Source of the DNA: Nitrospira sp.
Lineage (GTDB): Bacteria > Nitrospirota > Nitrospiria > Nitrospirales > Nitrospiraceae
Length of the DNA: 64,000 nt
Assembly (NCBI GenBank): GCA_009594865.1
Contig: VOPT01000002.1
Location: forward strand, 33,973 to 97,972
Reading direction: 5' to 3'
Part shown: one piece after another, positions 8,038 to 15,346 of the stretch
Layout: every line of letters starts with the position of its first letter
Numbering within the stretch: the first letter of the stretch is position 1
Notes under the pieces: generated by a model
Databases searched by the model: none
The model's input: the letters and a program-made list of their open reading frames with translations, nothing else
Told to the model about the DNA's origin: nothing
Position numbers and translations under genes: made by a program

Positions 8038-11000
8038 GTGTTTCACCAGGCCAAGGAGGCTCCTATCGATCCGCAGTCGGATTCCTCACCACAGCCCGCG
8101 CGCCCGTTGCGGGGGTTGCTCATCGCACAGTTTTGCGGGGCCTTCAACGACAATGCCTGGAAATTTATGGTGGCCCTCCTGGGCATCCGGGCCGTCACCT
8201 CGACCCTCGCGCCCGGCCAGGATCTTGAAACGGCCTCGCAAACGCAGACCACGCTCGCAATGGTGGTGTTTACCCTTCCCCTGGTCTTGACCTCGTTCGT
8301 GGCGGGATTTTTTGCCGACCGGCTGAGCAAGCGGACCGTCATCATCACCATGAAGGGGGTGGAAGTTTTGCTCATGGCCGGCGCCACCCTCGCCCTGCTG
8401 TCGCATCCCACGGGAGGCCCCTGGGCCCTCGTGATGCTCGCCTGCATGGGTGTCCATAGCGCCCTGTTCAGCCCGGCCAAGTACGGCATTCTTCCCGAAC
8501 TGTTGCCGCATGCCCAACTGGCCCGGGGCAACAGTATTCTAGAATTGTTCACCTTCCTGGCGATTTTGACGGGCACCACCGCCGGAGGGTTTCTGCTGGC
8601 CGGCGCCGGATCCCAACCCTGGCTTGCGCCGCTTGCACTGGCCGTGCTGGCGGCGATCGGTTTCGCCGCAGCCTGGGCGGTGCCGCCGGTCCCTCCCGCG
8701 CGCGCGACCGGGGGACTCTTCGATACCTTGCGCGGCGCGCTCTCAGCCTTGCGCGCGGATCGTCTGTTGCGACTAGCCATCACCGGCGCGGTGTTTTTCT
8801 GGACGATTGCCAGCCTCGTCGTGCAGAACGTGCTGGTCTATGCCAAGGCCGTGCTCGGTCTGTCGGACGCGCTCGCCACCGTCCCCTCCGCACTCATTTC
8901 AGTGGGCATCGGACTGGGTGCCCTCGTGGTCGGCCGCCTCTCCCGGTCTCGAGTGGAGTACGGACTGGTCCCTCTGGGGGCAGCAGGCGTCGCGACCTTC
9001 CTCCTAACGCTCGGCTGGTGGATGCCGGCCTTTACCGGTACCCTCGTCTTGATGATCGCGTTGGGCATGTCGAGCGCGCTGATCTTCATTCCCATCAATG
9101 CCCTGGTGCAGTGGCGCGCGCCGCACGACCGCCGGGGATCGGTCATCGCCCTGGAGAATATCTGCGTCTTCACGGGCATTCTGCTGGGCTCCCTGAGCGG
9201 CGGCCTGCTGGCGAGCGGCGGCCTTTCGACCGTCGGAATCTTCCTCGCCACGGCCGGCGTCACCACCATCGGAACGGCCTGGGCCATGTGGCTGATGCCA
9301 GAAACCTTCCTGCGCCTCGTGTTGGTGCTCCTGACCCATACGATCTATCGCCTGCGTATTGTCGGACAAACCCACGTGCCCGTCACGGGTGGCGCCCTGC
9401 TCGTCCCCAACCATATTTCATTTATCGATGGGTTTTTGCTGATCGCGAGCCTGGATCGGCCTGTCCGGTTTGTCGTCGATGCTCACTATGTGAACCTCCC
9501 CCTGTTCAAACCGTTCATGCGGGCGCTGAACGTGATTCCGATTACCTCCGACGGCGGCCCTCGCGTCATTCTCCGGGCTCTGCGCGATGCGGGCCAGGCC
9601 CTCGACGACGGTGATCTGGTCTGCATTTTCCCCGAAGGACAGATCACACGTACCGGCAATCTGCTGCCGTTCCGCCGTGGGTTCGAACGGATCGTGAAAG
9701 GCCGCGATGTGCCGGTAGTCCCGGTGCATCTGGATCGCGTCTGGGGAAGCATCTTCAGTTTTGTCGGAGGGAGATTTGTGACCAAATGGCCGGAGCGGCT
9801 GCCCTATCCGGTGACTGTCTCATTCGGGGCCCCGGTCCCTGCCGGCACACCGGCGCATGAGCTTCGCCGGCTCGTCAGAGAACTCGGCGAAACCGCCTGG
9901 CACTGGCGGAAGGCTTCACGGCGTCCGCTGCATGCGGCGTTTGTCCGCAGTATGCGGCGGCATCCCTTTCGCCTCGCGATGGCCGACGCGACGAAACCCC
10001 ATGTGTCGTCGCTCCAGGCCTTGATCGGCGCGATCGCCCTGGCCCGCGCGCTGACGCCCCACTGGCAAGGACAAACCTCCGTGGGCCTGCTGCTGCCGCC
10101 AACCGTCGCGGGGGCGCTGACCACGGTTGCCGCCGCACTCGCCGGCCGCACCAGCGTGAACCTCAATTACACCGTCGGCAAGGCCGGGCTCGAATCGGCC
10201 GTGCGGCAGGCCCAACTTCACACCATCGTCACCAGCCGCAAGTTTATCGAGAAAGCCAAGCTCGAGGTCCCCGATGGGCCAACGATCCTGTGGCTGGAAG
10301 ACATCGGCGCCTCCATCGGCAGCCTGCAGAAAGCGCTCGCCTCGGCCCTGGCGATGCTCGCCCCGCTCCGGCTCATTGAATCGGCCTGCGGGCAAACCCG
10401 CCGCGTGACCATGGATGATCTGGCCACCATTATCTTCAGCAGCGGCAGCACAGGCGAACCTAAAGGCGTGATGCTGACCCACTTCAGCATCGATGCCAAT
10501 GTGCAAGCCGTCTCCCAAGTGCTGCCGCTGGACCCCGATGATCGCATCCTCGGCATTCTTCCGCTGTTCCACTCGTTCGGCTATCTCGTGTTCTGGTATG
10601 TCACGCTCAACGGCGCGGCCAGCGTATTCCACCCCTCCCCCCTCGATGTCACGGCCATTGGAGAACTATGCGCGAAATATCGCCTGACGTTTCTTGTCTG
10701 TACGCCCACATTTCTCCAGCTCTATCAACGCCGCTGCACGCCCGAACAATTCAGCACGCTGCGGGTCGTGCTGACGGGCGCGGAAAAATTGTCGTTGCGT
10801 CTGTGCCAGTCGTTCCAGGACCGGTTCGGGATCGGCCCGATCGAAGGCTATGGCGTGACGGAGTGCGCGCCGGTGATTGCCGTGAACTGTCCGGATTTCA
10901 GAGCGGCAGGATTCTTTCAGCCGGCCTCGCGGCGCGGGACCGTCGGCCAACCGCTTCCAGGCGTGTCCGTTCGTATCGTTGATCCCGAGAGTGATGCCAT

Positions 11001-11535
11001 TCTTCCTCCAGGCACGCCCGGGATGTTGCTGGTGAAAGGCCCGAACGTCATGAACGGCTACTTAGGGCGCGAGGACCTGACAGCTCAGGCCATGCGCGAC
11101 GGATGGTATATTACAGGCGATATCGCGACGCTTGATGATGACGGCTTCTTGACGATTACCGATCGGCTGTCACGCTTTTCCAAGATCGGCGGCGAAATGG
11201 TGCCGCATCGGCTGGTCGAAGAGGCGCTGCAACAGGCCTCAGGAGAAGAAATACCAGTCTGCGCGGTCACCGGCGTGCCGGATGAACGCAAAGGAGAACA
11301 GCTGGCCGTTCTGCACACCCTCGCCGAAGAACGACTGCCGCAGATTCTGGCGAAGGCCTCGGCCGCGGGTCTTCCGAATTTGTTTCTGCCCTCCCATAGC
11401 CATTGCTTCAAGGTCGAGGCGCTGCCGATTCTTGGCACGGGCAAACTGGATCTCCGCGCGCTCAAGCGAATGGCGATGGAACGGCTCAATAGACCTGGTG
11501 CGCGAACTACCGGCGCGGAGCCTCCGGCCAACTGA
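8038..11535 (+). CDS. aas: Trifunctional MFS transporter / 1-acyl-glycerophosphate-type acyltransferase / acyl-ACP synthetase fusion (Aas-like)
   Basis: This 1165-residue fusion joins three parts known from phospholipid remodelling. Residues 1 to about 420 are an LplT-like MFS transporter with about twelve membrane segments (FNDNAWKFMVALLG; ALFSPAKYGILPELLP). Residues about 430-650 are a PlsC acyltransferase with NHISFID near 458 and FPEGQITRTG near 530. Residues about 650-1165 are an AMP-forming acyl-ACP/acyl-CoA synthetase with SSGSTGEPKGVMLTH near 800, GYGVTECAP, GWYITGD near 1021 and the catalytic lysine in LGTGKLD. Family knowledge suggests uptake of lysophospholipid and its re-acylation at the inner membrane. 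The start is the GTG at 8038; the upstream ribosome site is weak. Confidence 0.9.
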   Translation: MFHQAKEAPIDPQSDSSPQPARPLRGLLIAQFCGAFNDNAWKFMVALLGIRAVTSTLAPGQDLETASQTQTTLAMVVFTLPLVLTSFVAGFFADRLSKRTVIITMKGVEVLLMAGATLALLSHPTGGPWALVMLACMGVHSALFSPAKYGILPELLPHAQLARGNSILELFTFLAILTGTTAGGFLLAGAGSQPWLAPLALAVLAAIGFAAAWAVPPVPPARATGGLFDTLRGALSALRADRLLRLAITGAVFFWTIASLVVQNVLVYAKAVLGLSDALATVPSALISVGIGLGALVVGRLSRSRVEYGLVPLGAAGVATFLLTLGWWMPAFTGTLVLMIALGMSSALIFIPINALVQWRAPHDRRGSVIALENICVFTGILLGSLSGGLLASGGLSTVGIFLATAGVTTIGTAWAMWLMPETFLRLVLVLLTHTIYRLRIVGQTHVPVTGGALLVPNHISFIDGFLLIASLDRPVRFVVDAHYVNLPLFKPFMRALNVIPITSDGGPRVILRALRDAGQALDDGDLVCIFPEGQITRTGNLLPFRRGFERIVKGRDVPVVPVHLDRVWGSIFSFVGGRFVTKWPERLPYPVTVSFGAPVPAGTPAHELRRLVRELGETAWHWRKASRRPLHAAFVRSMRRHPFRLAMADATKPHVSSLQALIGAIALARALTPHWQGQTSVGLLLPPTVAGALTTVAAALAGRTSVNLNYTVGKAGLESAVRQAQLHTIVTSRKFIEKAKLEVPDGPTILWLEDIGASIGSLQKALASALAMLAPLRLIESACGQTRRVTMDDLATIIFSSGSTGEPKGVMLTHFSIDANVQAVSQVLPLDPDDRILGILPLFHSFGYLVFWYVTLNGAASVFHPSPLDVTAIGELCAKYRLTFLVCTPTFLQLYQRRCTPEQFSTLRVVLTGAEKLSLRLCQSFQDRFGIGPIEGYGVTECAPVIAVNCPDFRAAGFFQPASRRGTVGQPLPGVSVRIVDPESDAILPPGTPGMLLVKGPNVMNGYLGREDLTAQAMRDGWYITGDIATLDDDGFLTITDRLSRFSKIGGEMVPHRLVEEALQQASGEEIPVCAVTGVPDERKGEQLAVLHTLAEERLPQILAKASAAGLPNLFLPSHSHCFKVEALPILGTGKLDLRALKRMAMERLNRPGARTTGAEPPAN

Positions 11536-11543
11536 CGCACGAG

Positions 11544-11786
11544 ATGCAACCGGTTTTCGACGAACACATGACAAGGCCGATTACAAAAACGCTGATTGAT
11601 TGCCACGTTCATCTCGCGGCACTGCCGGACGGTGACAACGGCTGCTACATCTCGCACAAAACCCTGCGCAGCCCGCTATTTCGCTTCCTGCTCTGGAAAC
11701 AAGGCCTCTCACCGGAAAAGCCGCGTGAGGCGATTCAGCAATATCTTGCTGGTTTGACTTGCGATCTTGTTTTCCCGGACAGGTGA
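11544..11786 (+). pseudogene. Truncated amidohydrolase N-terminus
   Basis: The frame starts like a metal-dependent amidohydrolase: TLIDCHVHLAALPDG carries the HxH metal motif and is followed by NGCYISHKTLRSPLFRFLLWKQGLSPEKPREAIQQYL. After about 70 residues the similarity stops and the frame ends at 11786, where a member of this family should continue for at least 200 residues with further metal-binding histidines and an aspartate. The rest of the gene is not found downstream; the sequence instead becomes AT-rich. I read this as a gene cut by a deletion or insertion. An ATG at 11568 is an alternative start. It follows the aas-like gene by 8 bases. Confidence 0.7.
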
Positions 11787-12092
11787 TATCTCCAGCTCAA
11801 AAGCTAGCCCCGAACATGGATGGGAAAAAGTTCAATCCGCATTTCCTATTGAGTAGCCTGCTGATTGCTGGGCTTTTACTCGTCGTTTTGTATCTTATTC
11901 AGTTTCTGGACGAAACTCTTGGATTCGTGTCTTTGGGTCGATTTCTTCTGTGTGGATCAACAGTCTGAACTGGTGGGCATCCACAGCAATTTGGTTCAGC
12001 TTTTGGTTTACGACACTCTATACATTAAGATTCATAATTCAGGCGCTGCAGAAGGTCCTTGCGCAAAAAATGATTCGCACTCCCTAACTGCC
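11787..12092 (+). other. AT-rich stretch with remains of a small membrane-protein ORF
   Basis: G+C falls to about 43% in 11821-11880. An ATG at 11816 opens a 50-codon frame (DGKKFNPHFLLSS, then a long hydrophobic segment LLIAGLLLVVLYLIQFL) ending at 11968. A protein-like, tryptophan-rich frame continues in another phase from about 11953 to the TAA at 12087 (WINSLNWWAS, TAIWFSFWFTTLYTLRF). Together they look like one small membrane protein of about 90 residues with a frameshift, or two unrelated remnants. No start signal with a good ribosome site is seen. The stretch lies between the broken amidohydrolase and the ECF sigma gene. Confidence 0.45.
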
Positions 12093-12590
12093 ATGACGCG
12101 AGACGACATCCTCACCCATCTGCGCGAAAGGATTCTGGCCTTCGCGACATCACGCCTCCAGCAGGACGCCGCCGAGGATCTCACGCAAGAGGTGCTGGTC
12201 CTGCTGCATGAGAAATATGCCCGCGTGACCGAGTTGACCGAACTGGTGCCCCTGGCCTTTCAGGTGCTCCGGTTCAAAATGCTGGATGCCCATCGCAAAT
12301 CCTTGCGGCGGGGCGAGTATAATCAAGATTCCGTCGATGACCTGCCATTGGCCAATCCCGGCGACGATCCGGCCACCCAATTGGATCAGAAGCAGCGCGT
12401 CGAGCGCTTGTTGACCGCCGTGGCGCAGCTTGGAGAGCGCTGTCGTGAACTGTTCAGATGGAAGCTGGAGGGCCACAGCTTTCCCGAGATTCAAACACTC
12501 ATGGGGCAGGCGTCGATCAACACCATTTACACCTGGGACCTGCGTTGCCGGAAACAGTTGTTGAGTCTGATGGGCGGCACATGGGAATAA
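12093..12590 (+). CDS. ECF-type RNA polymerase sigma factor
   Basis: The frame is open much further upstream, but the ATG at 12093 begins the recognisable protein of 165 residues. Region 2 is seen in AEDLTQEVLVLLHEKY and LAFQVLRFKMLDAHRKSLRRGE. Region 4 is the helix-turn-helix in RCRELFRWKLEGHSFPEIQTLMGQ and NTIYTWDLRCRKQLL. ECF factors redirect RNA polymerase to a small regulon in response to an envelope or stress signal. The next gene, 96 bases downstream on the same strand, is a membrane protein that looks like its anti-sigma partner. No ribosome site of note lies before the ATG. Confidence 0.8.
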   Translation: MTRDDILTHLRERILAFATSRLQQDAAEDLTQEVLVLLHEKYARVTELTELVPLAFQVLRFKMLDAHRKSLRRGEYNQDSVDDLPLANPGDDPATQLDQKQRVERLLTAVAQLGERCRELFRWKLEGHSFPEIQTLMGQASINTIYTWDLRCRKQLLSLMGGTWE

Positions 12591-12686
12591 TCCAACATGA
12601 GCGTTGCCTGATTCGGCTTACGTTTTCCCGTTCACGTCTCACGCTTTACCGTTGACGTTTTCGTTCACGATTCACACGCAAACCGT
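12591..12686 (+). repeat. Short intergenic region with TTCACG-type repeated words
   Basis: Between the sigma and anti-sigma genes the sequence repeats variants of CGTTCACG and TTCACACG (about 12629-12680). The copies are degenerate and in the same orientation. The role is unknown; the stretch may be simple replication-slippage sequence. Confidence 0.35.
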
Positions 12687-13997
12687 ATGGCTGATCACGA
12701 GCTGGAACAACTGTTAGGCGGCTTTGCGACTGATACCTTGACGCCGGAGGAACGCAAGCGGTTCTATGCCGCAGCTTTGCACGATCAGCAGCTGTTCACT
12801 GCCCTGGCCGACGAACAGGCATTGAAAGAGTTGTTGGCGGATCCGGATGTTCGCCGGCGTCTCCTGCAGGCTGTACAGCATCCGGGCTCCGCTGCAACAG
12901 GCGGGACACCTGGGTGGTTGAATTGGTTCAGGAAACCGGCAGGGCTTGCCTGGGCAGGAGGATTGGCAGCAGCCCTTTTTGCCATCGCATTTGGAACCAG
13001 AATCTATCAAGAGAGCCTCGACCGTACGACCCCCTCGACCGTGACCGAGGAGACCAGACCGGCCGCACCCCCGATGCCACGCGCACAGCCGTCGATGCCG
13101 GCGTCACAGTCTGCCGCTAGGCCAGAACCGCAAGCTATGGACCAGGTCGACGCGGCTAAGGAAACCAAACGTACCGATAAGCTTGTCCAACGCGAGCAGC
13201 CTGTTGCAGGCAAAGCGTCGGAGCAGTTGGCGTCCAAATCTCTCGCCGAGAATGCCACGCCTCGACGTGAGCGCGACACATTGAGCAAGCAGGCACCGCT
13301 GGTGACGCCGGAAAAGGATTCCCCACGCTCGGCGGCCTCAGCTGACCAGAAGCTCGCTGCACCCGCGGCAACTCCGGCAGCAGCTCCCCAGTCGTCGGCA
13401 GCGCCGCCTCTCTCGCAAGCGCCGGCCGGATTCTCGGGGGCAAGTGCTCCAGCCCCGAAGAAGAGCGCCCGCGCCCTCTTTTATGGCGAGGAATCGAGCT
13501 CCAGCATCGGGCAGGCGAAACCGCTGGGCCTTCGCTACAGTTTTGTGACGAGGGGAACCGATGGCCGGGCTCAGGAAGTCACGGCAGCGATGGTTGCGCG
13601 AGGCAGCGAACCAGTGCGCCTCACCGTTGAAGCGACGCAGGAATCGTATGTACAGGTGCTCCAAAACCTGGGATCTGCCGGCACCAGGCTCTGGTGGCCG
13701 CCGCAGGAAACCGGCAAGATCTCCCTCAAACTGCAGCCCGGAAAGCGAAGCGAGATTCCCATGCCGCCTCCGGCCGAGAACGGCCTGATCACGCTCATCA
13801 TCCGGCTCTCGTCGAAACCCTTCGGACCGCTTACGATGCAGGAAGTCGGCATGCTCGACCGATTCTCCTCCTCTCTGCTCATCGAAACCGTCTCTCCCGG
13901 CACGACCACGGGCGTTCAGGAACAGGCGACCTATGTCGTGAGCCACGATCCATCCACCAGCGCCCAACTCGCCGTCGAGATACCGGTCGTTCAATAA
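12687..13997 (+). CDS. Putative anti-sigma factor with one membrane segment and a large periplasmic domain
   Basis: The 436-residue protein starts with a cytoplasmic helical part typical of anti-sigma domains (ELEQLLGGFATDTLTPEERKRFYAAALHDQQL, then a short helical segment to about residue 66). One membrane helix follows at about 86-106. Next is a long low-complexity linker rich in Ala, Pro, Lys and Gln (about 115-260), and then a beta-rich globular domain (about 263-436) with LRYSFVTRG, ATQESYVQVLQNLG and LWWPPQ, similar in style to DUF4384 domains. The order suggests that the outer domain senses a signal and the inner domain holds the preceding sigma factor. The last 7 bases overlap the convergent gene at 13991. 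Partner and signal are inferred from position. Confidence 0.7.
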   Translation: MADHELEQLLGGFATDTLTPEERKRFYAAALHDQQLFTALADEQALKELLADPDVRRRLLQAVQHPGSAATGGTPGWLNWFRKPAGLAWAGGLAAALFAIAFGTRIYQESLDRTTPSTVTEETRPAAPPMPRAQPSMPASQSAARPEPQAMDQVDAAKETKRTDKLVQREQPVAGKASEQLASKSLAENATPRRERDTLSKQAPLVTPEKDSPRSAASADQKLAAPAATPAAAPQSSAAPPLSQAPAGFSGASAPAPKKSARALFYGEESSSSIGQAKPLGLRYSFVTRGTDGRAQEVTAAMVARGSEPVRLTVEATQESYVQVLQNLGSAGTRLWWPPQETGKISLKLQPGKRSEIPMPPPAENGLITLIIRLSSKPFGPLTMQEVGMLDRFSSSLLIETVSPGTTTGVQEQATYVVSHDPSTSAQLAVEIPVVQ

Positions 13998-14383
13998 CGT
14001 GGGGATCTCCACACTCCGCAGCACGGATAGAACCGCATCGCCAACATGCCGGCTATCGCCGCCACGCCGCCGGTGAAGCACAGAGCAAATCCCAGCGCAC
14101 CCGCGACAAACCACGGTCGCACGAACCGATATTCATCCGCCTTCAGCAATGGGTGCAGCTCCACGGGTCGTTGCCACCACCGGGGCGGTAGCGCCATACG
14201 CCCAGACAAGGTCCGATACAGGACGACGTGATACCACCAGCCAGTTGGTATGCCGATCAACAAGCCGATGGCCAGCGCCCAGAGACCGAGCTCGACCATT
14301 CGAGGTGGGGTGGCCACAACAGTCAGCAAACCTGTCAGCCCGATCACCACCAGGCTCGCCAACACGAGGAGCAGTTCAAGCAT
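13991..14383 (-). CDS. Small integral membrane protein of unknown function
   Basis: This 130-residue protein has about three hydrophobic segments: residues 2-22, 30-52 and 90-115. Between the second and third lies a polar loop with TLSGRMALPPRWWQRPVELHPLL. There is no recognised domain. Its stop overlaps the end of the convergent anti-sigma gene by 7 bases. It follows the lipoprotein gene at 14432 on the same strand by 48 bases, so the two could be co-transcribed. Confidence 0.6.
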   Translation of the reverse strand: MLELLLVLASLVVIGLTGLLTVVATPPRMVELGLWALAIGLLIGIPTGWWYHVVLYRTLSGRMALPPRWWQRPVELHPLLKADEYRFVRPWFVAGALGFALCFTGGVAAIAGMLAMRFYPCCGVWRSPRY

Positions 14384-14431
14384 GGGCCGGATTATACGCG
14401 AACGACGGTAGGGAGGGTGGACACTGGCAGG

Positions 14432-15064
14432 TCACGGCGGCGCATCGATGTCGGTGCGGTTCCAGGTGAGAAAAAATAACATCGTATACTGGTTGTAAAA
14501 CGTGCGGCCCACGAGGGTGGCGGACGAACCGAGAAATTCGCCGGTACGGTTGTCGTAAATATCCAGATGGAGCCGCGCATACCCGCTTTGGTGTTGTTGT
14601 TTGTAGAGCGTCAGTTCCGGGAGCGCGAAGGGAATCAGCAGGCTCTGCACCGGCGGCATGCCAAAGAAGGTGATTCCCTGCATCGTCCCGAACGATTCCG
14701 CCATGACACGCACGAGATAGGGCGACTCCATGTCGCGCGCCCGTACCAGATACCCCCTGCGTCCTAATTCCGCCGCGACCGTATCCCGAATATACAGGAT
14801 ATCCCGATTCGGACTGTTCAACGAGCCCAGGTCCGAATTCGTCATTCTCAGTCGGGATCGGTCGCTCTCCAAGCCGGTTGCATCGAGCTCGACGTTCACG
14901 CCGGCAGGCAACTGCACGGTGAGGTTCGTCAGCGCTTGATTCACGGCCTGTGTCAGCAGCACCTGCTCCACCGCCGTCCTGGGCGTTCGAGATAACTCTT
15001 GCTCGAGCGAGCAGCCGGCCAGAACTGCCATGAGGCCCAACAGGAAACACGAACGAATCAGCAT
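14432..15064 (-). CDS. Lipoprotein of unknown function
   Basis: The 210-residue product begins with a lipoprotein signal (LLGLMAVLAGC, lipid-modified Cys at about 18). The mature part carries SRTPRTAVEQVLLTQAVNQAL, a beta-rich middle and YARLHLDIYDNRTGEFLGSS near the end, followed by GRTFYNQYTMLFFLTWNRTD. The style resembles the small DUF6655-type lipoproteins, but I cannot confirm the family. It should be anchored in the inner or outer membrane facing the periplasm. It is divergent from the NqrB/RnfD-like gene and shares the palindrome-rich intergenic region at 15065-15346 with it. Confidence 0.65.
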   Translation of the reverse strand: MLIRSCFLLGLMAVLAGCSLEQELSRTPRTAVEQVLLTQAVNQALTNLTVQLPAGVNVELDATGLESDRSRLRMTNSDLGSLNSPNRDILYIRDTVAAELGRRGYLVRARDMESPYLVRVMAESFGTMQGITFFGMPPVQSLLIPFALPELTLYKQQHQSGYARLHLDIYDNRTGEFLGSSATLVGRTFYNQYTMLFFLTWNRTDIDAPP

Positions 15065-15148
15065 GTCCTCAACCTCGACGGGAATCCCTTATGCGTAAAG
15101 GCTAATAGACTATGCGGTGCTGTTCAATGAGGCATATCCCTAGCGCTT

Positions 15149-15174
15149 GAGAGAATCGTCATGACGATTCTCTC
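15149..15174. promoter_or_regulatory. Perfect 26-bp palindrome
   Basis: GAGAGAATCGTCA at 15149-15161 is followed immediately by its exact reverse complement. It lies between two divergent genes (lipoprotein on minus, NqrB/RnfD-like on plus). It could be an operator for a dimeric regulator or a hairpin. Confidence 0.7.
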
Positions 15175-15184
15175 GTGACGTCAC
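15175..15184. promoter_or_regulatory. 10-bp palindrome GTGACGTCAC abutting the 26-bp palindrome
   Basis: A second perfect dyad starts at the base after the 26-bp palindrome ends, so two symmetric sites are stacked without a gap. It may be a second binding site. Confidence 0.5.
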
Positions 15185-15190
15185 TCCAGG

Positions 15191-15282
15191 GAGGCAGCGG
15201 GCCTATGCTCTACTGCGCGCGTCGAACGAGGACTTTCTGAAGCCGCGCGTTCCGCGAGCCAAGAGTATAGGCCTGCCGCCTC
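15191..15282 (+). promoter_or_regulatory. Imperfect long inverted repeat in the leader of the NqrB/RnfD-DUF2330 gene
   Basis: The arm 15191-15211 (GAGGCAGCGGGCCTATGCTCT) pairs with 15262-15282 with about three mismatched or wobble positions, enclosing 50 bases that are themselves rich in CGCGCG. It would form a large stem-loop in the 5' leader, 65 bases before the start codon. A structured leader RNA or a small degenerate inverted-repeat element are both possible. Confidence 0.5.
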
Positions 15283-15346
15283 GCCCTCCCTCCCTTCTGA
15301 AAGGATTGCTCGCTTCGTTCCATACCCTCCTGTGAAGGGAGGCATT

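Noticed and set aside
11865..12092. Upstream extension of the sigma factor frame
   Set aside because: The extension has no sigma-factor similarity; region 2 homology begins after the ATG at 12093.
13338..14114. Minus-strand frame of 258 codons across the anti-sigma gene end
   Set aside because: Low-complexity coding sequence on the plus strand creates the open frame; the translated sequence is Arg/Gly-rich and unlike a protein.
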